Positions 9,333 to 18,800 of a stretch of DNA of 64,000 nucleotides are shown in pieces; the stretch's first letter is position 1, and each line of letters opens with the position of its first letter. The notes beneath the pieces are model-generated. The model saw nothing but the letters and a program-made list of their open reading frames with translations. It ran no database searches and was not told where the DNA came from. Origin of the DNA: Enterococcus florum (GTDB taxonomy: Bacteria > Bacillota > Bacilli > Lactobacillales > Enterococcaceae). A program made the position numbers and the translations under genes. Where the stretch lies: the NCBI RefSeq assembly GCF_004309355.1, contig NZ_BJCC01000021.1, positions 1-64,000 on the forward strand. The letters are read 5' to 3'.

Positions 9333-9851
9333 TTAAACGGTCAATTCATTTTCTTCGGCAATCGCGTTGGCCTTTTCAAGAATTTTTGCTAAGGCCCAGA
9401 CGATTACCGCTCCGACAATATAGGTTAGATCAATAATGGATGCATCAGAAGTCAAACCTGCTATATTCGTATAAACATTTGGTAGATAAACGGTCAGTGA
9501 GAGTAATGCTAAAACAACACTGATTTTTTTCGCTGTATGAACATTTTCTTCAACGAAGATACGATTTAATTGTAGATTTTTGAAAAAGCGACGTGTAAAG
9601 AAAAATAATAGGCCGTACAAAAAGATGTTTGCTAGGACCATCGCAATAAAAATCGGTGAAGAGACCAGCTCAACTGCATTAATGCCGTTAGGAATCTGTT
9701 TAACTGCGGTCATTATCACATTTTGCAGTTCTGCTGAGTTGTTGAGAATAACGACAATGGCGATCAAACCTGCTGCGGCAACGCCCATCATCGTCACCAA
9801 GAAACCAAAGAATATTTTTAATCCGCGGTAAATATTTTTTTCTGCATTCAT
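9333..9851 (-). CDS. DUF2975 domain membrane protein
   Basis: 172-residue protein with four predicted TM helices (about residues 12-36, 58-80, 98-116, 128-147). Length and layout fit the DUF2975 family, whose function is unknown. The ATG at 9851 is preferred over an in-frame TTG at 9857 because GGGAG then lies about 8 bp upstream rather than 3. Transcribed from a good promoter at 9895-9923 together with the XRE gene downstream. Confidence 0.8.
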   Translation of the reverse strand: MNAEKNIYRGLKIFFGFLVTMMGVAAAGLIAIVVILNNSAELQNVIMTAVKQIPNGINAVELVSSPIFIAMVLANIFLYGLLFFFTRRFFKNLQLNRIFVEENVHTAKKISVVLALLSLTVYLPNVYTNIAGLTSDASIIDLTYIVGAVIVWALAKILEKANAIAEENELTV

Positions 9852-9894
9852 TTTCAAAACTCCCTTTGTCTAATTTGCATTTCCTTATGAACCT

Positions 9895-9923
9895 ACTATA
9901 ATCCTTCCAAATCATAAAGTCAA
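9895..9923 (-). promoter_or_regulatory. Promoter of DUF2975-XRE operon
   Basis: On the minus strand TTGACT (9923-9918), 17-bp spacer, TATAGT (9900-9895). The AT-rich sequence upstream (9930-9990) contains three TATCG-type motifs that could be binding sites for the XRE protein; this is only a suggestion. Confidence 0.75.
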
Positions 9924-10101
9924 TAAAAATATATCGAAAAACAATAAAAAATTATCGTTACTATTTAAATAGTTTTAGATAATCGATATATAAAGATTCT
10001 GAACTTATTTAACGTTTTAACTGAAAAGAATGAAGTTATATACTTCTTCTGGCGGTCACCGTTAACTTTTATAAAACAGAATGTGAACTTTCTAAGAGTG
10101 G

Positions 10102-10130
10102 TTGTAAGCGGTAATCATTGTGAATATACT
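10102..10130 (+). promoter_or_regulatory. Promoter of amidohydrolase gene
   Basis: TTGTAA (10102-10107), 17-bp spacer, TATACT (10125-10130). The rest of the 300-bp gap 9858-10160 is AT-rich and holds only this promoter and the divergent one. Confidence 0.75.
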
Positions 10131-10160
10131 AGCATTGAGTGATGGAAAAGGAGGAATAGC

Positions 10161-11351
10161 ATGTTTTTATTGAAGGCAGAAAAGGTGATTACGGGGGATG
10201 GAAAGACTGTAATTGAGCAGGGCGGCGTCGTTTATCAAAGAGAGCAAATTGTGGCGGTAGGAAAGGCAGAAGAGTTGGAGAAAGAGTATCCAGCTGCCGA
10301 GGTACAGGAGTATCCAGAAGGAACGATCCTCCCAGGATTGATGGATGCCCATATTCATTTGGGGTATTATTGGACGCAGCCCGATCTCCACCGTTATAAC
10401 GATTTTATGATTGCCTATTATGCGCAGAAGCAGGCTGAGATTTGTCTGGAAAAGGGCGTGACGACGATTCGGGATTGCTGTGGGCCGCGTTTTCTTTTAG
10501 AAACATTGCGTTTGGCTGCTGAAAAAGGCTTTGTCAAAGCGCCAAGAATTCTGCATACGGATCGCGGGATATGCATCACAGGTGGTCATGGACATGAAGA
10601 TGGGATTGAAGAGGTTGACGGCGCTGAGAATATTCGTCACACGATTCGCCGGCAAAAACGCGATGGTGCTGACTGGATCAAGCTGTTGACGACTAACCGT
10701 GATGACATTTGTGAATTTACCCAAGAGGAATTAGATGCGGGAGTGGCAGAGGCTCATCGCTTAGGAATGAAATGTGTGGTCCATTCAGGTACACAACCGG
10801 GTATTCAAATGTGTATCGATGCAGGCTTTGATACGATCGAACACGGTAATTTTTTGACCGTCGAACAAGGAAAACAAATGGCATCCAATCAACAATCATG
10901 GACACCTACCATGTTTGCTTATCACTATTTGGCAGAATACAATCAGAAGGTTCAGGAGGTTGGCATCGATCATTCCAACCAATCTACGGAAACCTACTCA
11001 CATCATTTAGACTTTTTTGAAGCTTCAGTCCAAGCATACTCAGAGAATTTTAAAGCGATCTATGATGCAGGTGTTAAAATTTTGGCAGGTACCGATATGG
11101 TCATGCTGGAAGCACCGAGTGTGCCGATCGTTGAAGAATTGGAGTTGATGGTCCGTTATGGGTTGACTCCAGTCGAGGCGATCCAAACCGCAACTCAAAA
11201 TCCGGCAGAGGTATTTGAATTAGCGGAAATAACTGGGCAGCTAAGGGCTGGACTGCAGGCGGACATTTTGGTTGTTGATGGCGATGTGACAAAAGATATT
11301 GAACAGCTTAGAAATGTGAGGCAAGTCGTGTTGGCTGGAAAGATCGTTTAA
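10161..11351 (+). CDS. Metal-dependent amidohydrolase (imidazolonepropionase-like)
   Basis: 396-residue amidohydrolase-superfamily enzyme. Metal ligands visible in order: DAHIHL (about residue 62), a lysine in DWIKLLTT, VVHSGTQ, DTIEHGNF, and AGTDMVM, i.e. the HxH-K-H-H-D pattern of a binuclear or mononuclear barrel centre. The N-terminal small beta domain with GTILPGLMDAH is typical. Substrate cannot be read from sequence; relatives hydrolyse prolidase-type dipeptides, N-acyl amino acids or carbamates. GGAGG precedes the ATG. Monocistronic between its own promoter and a terminator shared with convergent birA. Confidence 0.85.
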   Translation: MFLLKAEKVITGDGKTVIEQGGVVYQREQIVAVGKAEELEKEYPAAEVQEYPEGTILPGLMDAHIHLGYYWTQPDLHRYNDFMIAYYAQKQAEICLEKGVTTIRDCCGPRFLLETLRLAAEKGFVKAPRILHTDRGICITGGHGHEDGIEEVDGAENIRHTIRRQKRDGADWIKLLTTNRDDICEFTQEELDAGVAEAHRLGMKCVVHSGTQPGIQMCIDAGFDTIEHGNFLTVEQGKQMASNQQSWTPTMFAYHYLAEYNQKVQEVGIDHSNQSTETYSHHLDFFEASVQAYSENFKAIYDAGVKILAGTDMVMLEAPSVPIVEELELMVRYGLTPVEAIQTATQNPAEVFELAEITGQLRAGLQADILVVDGDVTKDIEQLRNVRQVVLAGKIV

Positions 11352-11358
11352 AAAATAG

Positions 11359-11396
11359 GCCGTACCCAGTTTAGCTTATCTGGATACGGCTTTTTC
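11359..11396 (+). terminator. Terminator between convergent amidohydrolase and birA
   Basis: Stem GCCGTACCCAG/CTGGATACGGC followed by TTTTTCTT. Upstream A run suggests it may also work for birA. Confidence 0.85.
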
Positions 11397-12353
11397 TTAT
11401 TGGATCGAGCTTAAGCTGATTTCGCCAGACGATAGAATCATTTCTTTTGAACCGATTGCTACAACTAGCTCTCCCAATTCATTAATGGCGACTGCTTTTC
11501 CAGAAAACGATTTTCCTTGGCGTTCGAAGGTCACTTGTTTACCCAGCACATTTGATTTTTGGCGATAAGCAACTAGGAAATCAGTCGTTTTGGCTTCCAG
11601 CAACTGAAAGAAACGATTCCAGATCTCTATGATCAATTGGTTGCGAGTGATTGCAGGAGAGGTATCCGGGTAAAGCGAAGTAGCCTTTTTACGGATTTCC
11701 TCTGGGAAGGCTTCCTGCGGGATGGAGAAGTTGATACCCATTCCGATGACAACATGCTTCAATGTGCTGGTCTCCACATCGGTCATTGCTTCGGAGAGTA
11801 TCCCGACAACTTTTTTTCCATTTAAATAGATGTCATTGACCCATTTGATCGCTGTCTCGACTCCGACTAAATGATCGATCGCTTCAGCAACTGCCACAGC
11901 AGTCAAAACAGTGTATTGAGGCAGCTCCGACAACAATTCTTCCGGCTGCAGCAAAAGACTCATGTAGATTCCAGAACGCTCCACCGCAAAAAATGGTCGG
12001 TTGAATCGGCCGTGCGGGGCTTCCTGCATATCAGCGATGACTAGAATCGGTGATATGGCTCCCTCTAGGACAGCTAGTTGAGCATCTTTCATGGTCGAAG
12101 ATGAGGTATTTAAGACCTTTACAGTTAGGTTTTGTTGAAGACCTGTCTGAATTTCCTGTGCATCGAGAATATCAGATTGCTGATATCGATACCCCTTGGC
12201 ACCATGCTGGATTTGATAACCGCTTTTCTCTAATTCTTTGACAGCTTTCCAAACGGCAGTACGAGATACCTGAAGCTGTTCTGCGAGACGCTCGCCGGAG
12301 AGAAACTCCGTTGAGGTTTTTAATTGAGCCAATACTTTTTCTTTGGTGGACAA
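11397..12353 (-). CDS. birA: BirA, biotin-protein ligase and biotin repressor
   Basis: Bifunctional BirA: an N-terminal winged HTH (LSGERLAEQLQVSRTAVWKAVKELEKSGY), then the ligase domain with the biotin-binding region (ERSGIYMSLLLQP as counterpart of GRGRxGRxW), KWVNDIYLNGKKVVGIL, and a C-terminal SH3-like domain. The start is TTG at 12353, giving 318 residues: AAAGGAGG lies just upstream, whereas the ATG 16 codons earlier would place the SD inside the gene. The classical GRGR loop reads PHGRFNRPFFAVE here, somewhat divergent but with the hydrophobic core kept. Confidence 0.9.
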   Translation of the reverse strand: MSTKEKVLAQLKTSTEFLSGERLAEQLQVSRTAVWKAVKELEKSGYQIQHGAKGYRYQQSDILDAQEIQTGLQQNLTVKVLNTSSSTMKDAQLAVLEGAISPILVIADMQEAPHGRFNRPFFAVERSGIYMSLLLQPEELLSELPQYTVLTAVAVAEAIDHLVGVETAIKWVNDIYLNGKKVVGILSEAMTDVETSTLKHVVIGMGINFSIPQEAFPEEIRKKATSLYPDTSPAITRNQLIIEIWNRFFQLLEAKTTDFLVAYRQKSNVLGKQVTFERQGKSFSGKAVAINELGELVVAIGSKEMILSSGEISLSSIQ

Positions 12354-12399
12354 ATCGACAATCCTCCTTTCTTTTTTACGCTTTCTCCGACAGTGTAAC

Positions 12400-12426
12400 A
12401 AAAAAACAGGCTGCCGAAAAGCAGCC
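12400..12426 (-). terminator. Terminator of the TrpXYZ-type ABC operon
   Basis: Minus-strand stem GGCTGC/GCAGCC with a 6-nt loop followed by a T run, located between the ABC ATPase gene and birA. Confidence 0.85.
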
Positions 12427-12453
12427 CATTTAGAAGGATGAACGTTAGATAAA

Positions 12454-13257
12454 TTATTGAAGCAATAGCGCGTCGTCTTTTAATTCGACACCGGAATTTT
12501 GGTGGAACAATTCCATTAATTTTGGCACAGTCATGTTTTTCTTTTCTTCTTGTTTCAAGTCTAAAGCGATCTGTCCTTGGTGCAGCATAATCAATCGATT
12601 GCCATAACGGATCGCATCCTGCATGTCATGGGTCACCATAAAGGCTGTTAACTGATGATCAGCGATCAGTTTTTCGGTCAATTCCATTACCGTGATGGAG
12701 GTCTTAGGATCGAGTGCTGCGGTATGCTCATCTAGTAAAATCAGATCTGGCCGTTGCAAAGTAGCCATTAATAAGGTGATTGCTTGTCGCTGACCACCTG
12801 ATAGTAAGCCAATCTCCGCTTCTAACCGGTTTTCCAAATTTAATCCTAAGGTAGCCAGCTGTTCACGGAAGAAATCACGATCTCGATTTTTGACCCCTAG
12901 ACTAAAGCCTCTTCTGAAACCGCGCTTCATTGCTAGAGCCAGATTTTCCTCTACAGTCAAACGAACCGCTGTACCCATACGAGGGTCCTGAAACACCCGA
13001 CTAATCTTCTTGGAACGTCTGGTCACAGAGTGTTTCGTGATCTCTTCGCCGTTCAAAAAGATTTGACCTTCTTCGACCGGCAGAGTCCCTGCGACACTGT
13101 TTAACAACGTCGATTTACCCGCACCGTTTCCTCCGATAATCGTTACAAATTCTCCAGGTTCAAGAGTTAACGCAATGCCGCGCAGTACGTGATTTTCATT
13201 AACGGTTCCCCGTTCAAAATATTGATGCAGATTAGTGATTTTCAATACTGGTTGCAT
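12454..13257 (-). CDS. ABC transporter ATPase (TrpZ-type)
   Basis: 267-residue ATP-binding subunit with Walker A GGNGAGKST (about residue 38), Q-loop RVFQDPRMG, signature LLSGGQRQA, Walker B LILLDEHTAALDP and a switch histidine VTHDM. It overlaps the permease gene upstream by 26 bp. The Walker B glutamate is followed by HTA rather than PTS, a variant characteristic of the ABC_sub_bind/TrpXYZ transporter subfamily. Last gene of a three-gene importer operon; energises uptake through the adjacent permease. Confidence 0.9.
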   Translation of the reverse strand: MQPVLKITNLHQYFERGTVNENHVLRGIALTLEPGEFVTIIGGNGAGKSTLLNSVAGTLPVEEGQIFLNGEEITKHSVTRRSKKISRVFQDPRMGTAVRLTVEENLALAMKRGFRRGFSLGVKNRDRDFFREQLATLGLNLENRLEAEIGLLSGGQRQAITLLMATLQRPDLILLDEHTAALDPKTSITVMELTEKLIADHQLTAFMVTHDMQDAIRYGNRLIMLHQGQIALDLKQEEKKNMTVPKLMELFHQNSGVELKDDALLLQ

Positions 13258-14167
13258 TGGATTTGGCTCCTTTCTTGGTTTCCTTTTTGTTGCGATTCAG
13301 GCCAAGTTTTTGCCGAATCTGCGGTAAAGATAAGCAGATGACCAACACGACTGCAGAAGCGAGTTTTGAATCGGTCGGCTGTACGTTCATTTCGAAAACC
13401 AATGCCAAAATGAAGCGGTAGATGACGGCACCACAGACGATCGTAATCAAACGAGTGGCAATTGGTCGATTGTGAAGTAAAACTTCTGCAATAATGATCG
13501 AAGCCAGCCCGATAACGATCGTTCCGACTCCTGAGTTTAAATCGGCAAAACCGTTGTTTTGTGCCAGTAAGGCTCCGGAAAGAGCAATACTGCCGTTAGA
13601 GATCATGTAACCCAACAGCTTCATGTTTTCAGTACGGATACCATTAGCTTCACTCATGTCTGGATTATCTCCGGTGGCACGAATCGCTAAACCGATCTCC
13701 GTGCGGAAAAATAATACCAGCAATAAAATCACTAATATTGCCACAAGAAGACCAATGATGATCACGGCATTATTTTTTGTCATCCCCATATTTTGAATGG
13801 CTGTGAAGACAGTATCTTCACCTAACAGCGCAATATTCGGTGCGCCCATTACCCGAGAAGTGATCGAGTATAAACCAGTCATGGTAATGATTCCGGCTAA
13901 AAGTGCAGGAACATGGAATTTGGTATTCAGAATACCAGTGACCAACCCAGCAACCATTCCGCCAACAAAAGCAGCAAGCGTGGCGATGACCGGGTTGGCG
14001 CCATTGACGATCATTACAGCGGCGATCCCGCCGCCCAAAGGAAAGCTCCCTTCGGCGGTCAGATCGGCGATATCAAGTATACGGTAGGTCAAGAAAACCC
14101 CAATGGCTAGTAATGACCATAACAGGCCTTGTGACGTAGCTGATAAAAACAGTGAGAGTATATTCAT
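13232..14167 (-). CDS. ABC transporter permease (TrpY-type, BPD_transp_2 family)
   Basis: 311-residue membrane protein with about eight hydrophobic segments and the branched-chain-amino-acid-permease-like repeat region EIGLAIRATGDNPDMSEANGI that docks the ATPase. Overlaps the ATPase gene by 26 bp, showing translational coupling. Together with the lipoprotein encoded upstream it forms the TrpXYZ-like importer. Confidence 0.9.
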   Translation of the reverse strand: MNILSLFLSATSQGLLWSLLAIGVFLTYRILDIADLTAEGSFPLGGGIAAVMIVNGANPVIATLAAFVGGMVAGLVTGILNTKFHVPALLAGIITMTGLYSITSRVMGAPNIALLGEDTVFTAIQNMGMTKNNAVIIIGLLVAILVILLLVLFFRTEIGLAIRATGDNPDMSEANGIRTENMKLLGYMISNGSIALSGALLAQNNGFADLNSGVGTIVIGLASIIIAEVLLHNRPIATRLITIVCGAVIYRFILALVFEMNVQPTDSKLASAVVLVICLSLPQIRQKLGLNRNKKETKKGAKSNATSIENH

Positions 14168-14198
14168 CCTTCATCCTTCTTTCTGAACATGTGACGAT

Positions 14199-15188
14199 TT
14201 ATGGCTCTTTGATACTATCAGGGTCGATCCCCAATGCTTCAGCCATTTCTTTATTGACGACTAATTCTAAGTTTTCAGATTTTTCAACAGGCATATCTGC
14301 TGGCTGTGCATCGCCGTCTAAGATTTTGGCAGCCATTTTACCCGTTTGAACACCTAATGATTTGTAGTTGATTCCGACTGTTGCTAACCCGCCGCCTTCA
14401 ACTTGGTCTGTAGAACCTGCAACTAGTGGTACTTTGTGTTCCTTCACCACGTCACCGATGACAGCTGCTGCACTGGCGAAGGTATTGTCGGTTGGTACAT
14501 AGATTCCGTCGGTTTCTTTTGCCAGTGATTCTGTCACCTGCTGAACATCGTTTGTCGTGTTGGCGGTTTTGATGGAAACTTCAACCCCTGCTTTTTTCAG
14601 TGCTTCTTCTGCTAGGTCTGCTTGAATCTTCGAGTTTGCTTCACCAGCGTTGTACATGATACCGATCTTTTTCGCGTCAGGAACGATAGAAAGCAGCAAA
14701 TCGACTTGTTTGTCGATCGGAACCATGTCTGTTGTTCCAGTAACGTTTCCACCAGGTGCTTCATCACTTTCAACCAATTTTGCTTCTTTTAGATCGGTAA
14801 CTGCAGTAACAACGATTGGAATATCCGTTGTCGCATTCAGCAAGGACTGAGCGGATGGAGTGGCGATTCCGAGCAACAGGTCGTTTTCGTCTTTGACTAG
14901 TTTGTCGCTCATACTTTTCAGGTTGTCTTGGTTGTTTTGTGCATTTTGATAATCAATGACTAGGTTTTCGCCTTCTTTATAGCCGCCTTCTGCCAAGCCT
15001 TCTTTAAACCCTTCGTAAGCCCCGTCTAGTGATGCGTGTTGAACCAATTGCAAAACTCCAACGTGCTTTGCATCCGGATCGGCTGCTGCACCGCCTGAGC
15101 TGTCATTCGTGCCCCCGCCTCCGTTGCCGCACGCGCCTAATGCCAACAAACTAAGTACTCCGATTCCTGCTAGTAAACTTTTTTTCAT
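14199..15188 (-). CDS. ABC transporter substrate-binding lipoprotein (TrpX-type)
   Basis: 329 residues. Lipoprotein signal ends in LGAC (Cys20), followed by a Gly/Ser-rich linker and two periplasmic-binding-fold lobes with the family segments VGVLQLVQHASLDGAYEGF and GIMYNAGEANSK (ABC_sub_bind family, pfam04392). In Lactobacillales this family imports tryptophan and related compounds, but the ligand here is not proven. GGGGAG lies upstream of the ATG. The gene follows a 295-nt leader with a short aromatic-rich ORF and a terminator, which points to regulation by aromatic amino-acid supply. Confidence 0.9.
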   Translation of the reverse strand: MKKSLLAGIGVLSLLALGACGNGGGGTNDSSGGAAADPDAKHVGVLQLVQHASLDGAYEGFKEGLAEGGYKEGENLVIDYQNAQNNQDNLKSMSDKLVKDENDLLLGIATPSAQSLLNATTDIPIVVTAVTDLKEAKLVESDEAPGGNVTGTTDMVPIDKQVDLLLSIVPDAKKIGIMYNAGEANSKIQADLAEEALKKAGVEVSIKTANTTNDVQQVTESLAKETDGIYVPTDNTFASAAAVIGDVVKEHKVPLVAGSTDQVEGGGLATVGINYKSLGVQTGKMAAKILDGDAQPADMPVEKSENLELVVNKEMAEALGIDPDSIKEP

Positions 15189-15211
15189 AGTTGTTCTCCC
15201 CTTTTTTGTAA

Positions 15212-15310
15212 TAAAAAATCACCCACTCAGATTTCTAAGTGGATGATCGCAAAGACGGAAAAAATGAATCCTTTTATCCTCAGCCACTTAGTATTTCCTC
15301 TACGTGGCTG
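15212..15310 (-). promoter_or_regulatory. Attenuator (terminator/antiterminator) in leader of TrpXYZ-type operon
   Basis: Read on the minus strand. The terminator is ATCATCCACTTA/TGAGTGGGTGAT (15247-15218, 12 bp with two G-U) followed by a T run, 25 bp before the SD of the binding-protein gene. An upstream segment CTAAGTGG (15291-15284) is perfectly complementary to CCACTTAG of the terminator's left arm and can act as antiterminator. That segment is itself sequestered by CAGCCAC (15310-15304) pairing with GTGGCTG (15287-15281). No T-box consensus is present, so leader-peptide attenuation is the simplest reading. Confidence 0.7.
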
Positions 15311-15392
15311 TGGTACGTGAAAATGCTCTAGCCATCATAGATACAAACTTGCGTTGTGCTCTGTTTGCATCCATTTCCGATGAATACAAACA

Positions 15393-15452
15393 TTATCTAA
15401 AATAGCTAAAGTAAAAGCGGTTATTCAGTTGTGAGTTTGTCTTCTTCATCAT
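15393..15452 (-). CDS. Aromatic-rich leader peptide of the TrpXYZ-type operon
   Basis: 19-residue ORF MMKKTNSQLNNRFYFSYFR with a perfect GGAGG 8 nt before the ATG, located in the transcribed leader about 205 nt before the binding-protein gene. Residues 13-18 are F-Y-F-S-Y-F, five aromatic codons out of six, as expected of a peptide whose translation senses charged tRNA-Phe/Tyr. A hairpin (15392-15362) begins right after the stop codon, and its 3' arm can instead pair with 15348-15340, giving mutually exclusive folds ahead of the attenuator. Confidence 0.65.
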   Translation of the reverse strand: MMKKTNSQLNNRFYFSYFR

Positions 15453-15483
15453 AAGAATGACCTCCAACTTCTAGTTGTTCATT

Positions 15484-15512
15484 AGTATAAGGTAAGAAAA
15501 ATGAGATGTCAA
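15484..15512 (-). promoter_or_regulatory. Promoter of TrpXYZ-type operon
   Basis: On the minus strand TTGACA (15512-15507), 17-bp spacer, TATACT (15489-15484): close to the SigA consensus. Confidence 0.85.
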
Positions 15513-15617
15513 TAAAAAATTTTGAATTGTCAGATAATTTGTCAGAAAGTTTCCAGCATATTTTCAGAGAATCATTAATAAATGCTTGAGATCAAGAGAC
15601 TTCTTGGCAAGAGGCTA

Positions 15618-15646
15618 TTGACAGAAGAGAAATTATGCTGTATTAT
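15618..15646 (+). promoter_or_regulatory. Promoter of rpoB-rpoC
   Basis: TTGACA (15618-15623), 17-bp spacer, TATTAT (15641-15646). It predicts a leader of about 230 nt before rpoB. Confidence 0.85.
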
Positions 15647-15722
15647 TTGAAGTTGCAAAAACTATCTGAAATGATTAAAGACAGGAACGAAATATTGTCC
15701 GTTTCGGTTTAAAATAGGGAAA

Positions 15723-15780
15723 CAAAAATAGAAGCTCGAGATTTTTTCAAGAGAACGTTCTATTTTTGGTTTTTTTTTGC
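15723..15780 (+). terminator. Terminator-like hairpin inside the rpoB leader
   Basis: 11-bp stem CAAAAATAGAA/TTCTATTTTTG (15723-15733 with 15758-15768) followed by G and nine T. It lies between the rpoB promoter and the rpoB start, so readthrough must be allowed or regulated. Could be an attenuator of RNA polymerase synthesis. Confidence 0.6.
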
Positions 15781-15885
15781 CTAAAAGCCGCAAAAAATGT
15801 CTTTTGTTACCTATATTTAATAGTTGTAACAAAAATGCAATCAATCTTCGGACCGGTTTTCAGACTTTTTAGAGGGGTGAAGAAC

Positions 15886-18800
15886 TTGGCAGGACACGTA
15901 GTAAAATACGGGAAACACCGAGAGCGTAGAAGCTTCGCACGTATCAGTGAAGTGTTGGAATTACCGAACTTGATCGAAATTCAAACAGATTCGTATCAAT
16001 GGTTCCTTGATGAGGGGCTAAGAGAGATGTTTGAAGACATTTTGCCAATCGATGACTTTAATGGAAACTTATCACTTGAATTTGTTGACTATGAATTGAA
16101 AGAACCTAAATACACCGTAGCGGAGGCTCGTCAACACGATGCCAACTATTCAGCACCGCTGCATGTAGTGTTGCGATTAGTAAACCGTGAAACAGGCGAA
16201 ATCAAATCTCAGGAAGTCTTCTTTGGCGATTTCCCATTGATGACGGAACAAGGAACATTCATCATCAACGGGGCAGAACGGGTTATCGTATCACAGCTGG
16301 TTCGTTCACCAGGTGTATACTTCCACGGCAAAGTGGACAAAAACGGGAAAGAGGGCTTTGGCTCGACCGTTATTCCAAACCGTGGTGCATGGTTGGAAAT
16401 GGAAACAGACGCAAAGGACATTTCTTATGTAAGGATCGACCGTACCCGGAAAATCCCATTGACGACATTGGTTCGTGCGTTAGGCTTTGGTTCGGATGAT
16501 ACTATTATGGAGATTTTCGGCGAAAGTGAATCTTTACGCAACACGATTGAAAAAGATTTGCATAAAAACCCGAGCGATTCTCGTACAGAAGAAGGCTTGA
16601 AGGATGTTTACGAGCGTCTTCGTCCGGGCGAACCAAAAACGGCGGACAGCTCTCGAAGCCTATTGACTGCTCGTTTCTTTGATCCGAAACGTTACGACTT
16701 GGCAAACGTAGGTCGTTACAAAGTAAATAAAAAACTGGACTTAAAAACACGTTTATTGAATCTGACACTGGCTGAAACATTGGTTGACCCTGAAACGGGC
16801 GAGATCATCGTGGAAAAAGGTACAGTCTTAACGCACCAAGTGATGGAAGAGTTAGGTCCTCAGTTGGAGAATGGATTAAACGCTGTGACCTACTATCCTT
16901 CTGAAGATGCGGTAGTGACGGAACCAATGACAGTGCAACCGATCAAAGTTTACTCACCAAAAGATCCGGAACGTGAAGTGATTGTGATCGGAAACGGGTA
17001 TCCAGAACCTGCGATTCGTACGGTTCGTCCGGCGGATATCATTGCTTCCATGAGCTATTTCTTGAATTTAATGGAAGGTATCGGCAACGTGGATGATATC
17101 GACCATTTAGGAAATCGTCGTATTCGTTCCGTTGGGGAATTGCTGCAAAATCAATTCCGTATCGGTTTGGCTCGGATGGAACGTGTCGTTCGTGAACGGA
17201 TGTCGATCCAAGACCAAGAAACATTGACACCGCAACAGTTGATCAATATTCGTCCAGTTGTTGCAAGTATCAAAGAATTCTTTGGTTCTTCTCAGTTGTC
17301 GCAGTTCATGGACCAAACCAATCCGTTGGGTGAGTTGACCCACAAACGTCGTCTATCTGCCTTAGGACCTGGTGGTTTGACTCGTGACCGTGCCGGTTAC
17401 GAAGTGCGGGACGTTCACTATTCTCACTATGGCCGGATGTGTCCGATCGAGACCCCAGAAGGTCCGAATATCGGGCTGATCAACAGTTTGGCATCATATG
17501 CCAAGGTCAACAAGTTTGGTTTCATTGAAACACCTTACCGTCGGGTGGATCGTGCCACTGGTCGAGTAACTGATCAAATCGATTACCTTACTGCTGATAT
17601 CGAGGATCATTATGTAGTAGCCCAAGCCAACAGCAAACTAAACGACGATGGTACTTTCGTTGAAGAGGTAGTAATGGCCCGGGCCACTTCTGAGAACTTG
17701 GAAGTTACGATCGATAAGGTCGACTACATGGACGTATCACCTAAACAAGTAGTTGCGGTAGCGACAGCATGTATTCCTTTCTTGGAAAACGATGACTCTA
17801 ACCGTGCCTTGATGGGTGCCAACATGCAGCGTCAAGCAGTACCGTTGATCCAGCCTCGCTCTCCATGGGTTGGGACGGGTATGGAATATACAGCAGCCCA
17901 TGACTCAGGCGCTGCGTTATTATGTAAAAACGAAGGTGTCGTTGAATTCGTTGATGCTACAGAGATTCGCATTCGTCGTGACAATGGCGCATTAGATAAA
18001 TACGATATCACTAAATTCCGTCGTTCGAACTCAGGAACCAGCTATAACCAACGTCCTTTGGTTGAACTAGGTGAAAAAGTCGATGTCGGTGATGTATTGG
18101 CAGATGGACCTTCTATGGAAAACGGGGAGTTGGCGCTAGGCCAAAACGTTGTCGTAGCCTTCATGACTTGGGAAGGGTACAACTACGAAGATGCGATCAT
18201 CATGAGCCGTCGTTTGGTGAAAGATGACGTATACACCTCGATCCATATTGAAGAATATGAATCAGAGGCCCGTGATACTAAATTAGGACCTGAAGAAATC
18301 ACTCGCGAAATCCCGAATGTTGGGGAAGACGCATTGAAGAACTTGGACGAAATGGGAATTATCCGCATTGGTGCCGAAGTTCACGATGGCGACCTATTAG
18401 TTGGTAAAGTAACACCAAAAGGAGTTACTGAGCTTTCTGCAGAAGAACGTTTATTGCATGCGATCTTTGGTGAAAAAGCCCGCGAAGTACGTGATACATC
18501 CTTGCGTGTGCCTCACGGCGGCGGTGGAATCGTTCATGATGTAAAAATCTTTACTCGTGAAGCCGGTGACGAATTATCACCAGGTGTAAACATGCTGGTA
18601 CGTGTATATATCGTTCAAAAACGTAAAATCCATGAAGGGGACAAAATGGCCGGCCGTCACGGAAACAAAGGGGTCGTTTCTCGCATCATGCCAGAAGAAG
18701 ACATGCCTTATTTGCCAGATGGCACACCGGTTGATGTCATGCTGAACCCATTAGGGGTACCTTCTCGGATGAACATCGGACAAGTATTGGAATTGCATTT

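Noticed and set aside
10102-10117. Catabolite-responsive element TTGTAAGCGGTAATCA at the amidohydrolase promoter
   Set aside because: It resembles a cre site but has one extra base between CG and the final CA, so it does not fit the consensus.
15189-15490. T-box riboswitch upstream of the TrpXYZ-type operon
   Set aside because: No T-box core (AGGGTGGNACCGCG-like) is present; a translated leader ORF and a simple attenuator explain the structure better.
15766-15885. 40-codon N-terminal extension of rpoB
   Set aside because: No SD, AT-rich, begins in the T run of a terminator-like hairpin; the conserved N terminus starts at TTG 15886.
17260-17400. Rifampicin-resistance substitutions in rpoB
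   Set aside because: The cluster I residues match the usual sensitive sequence.
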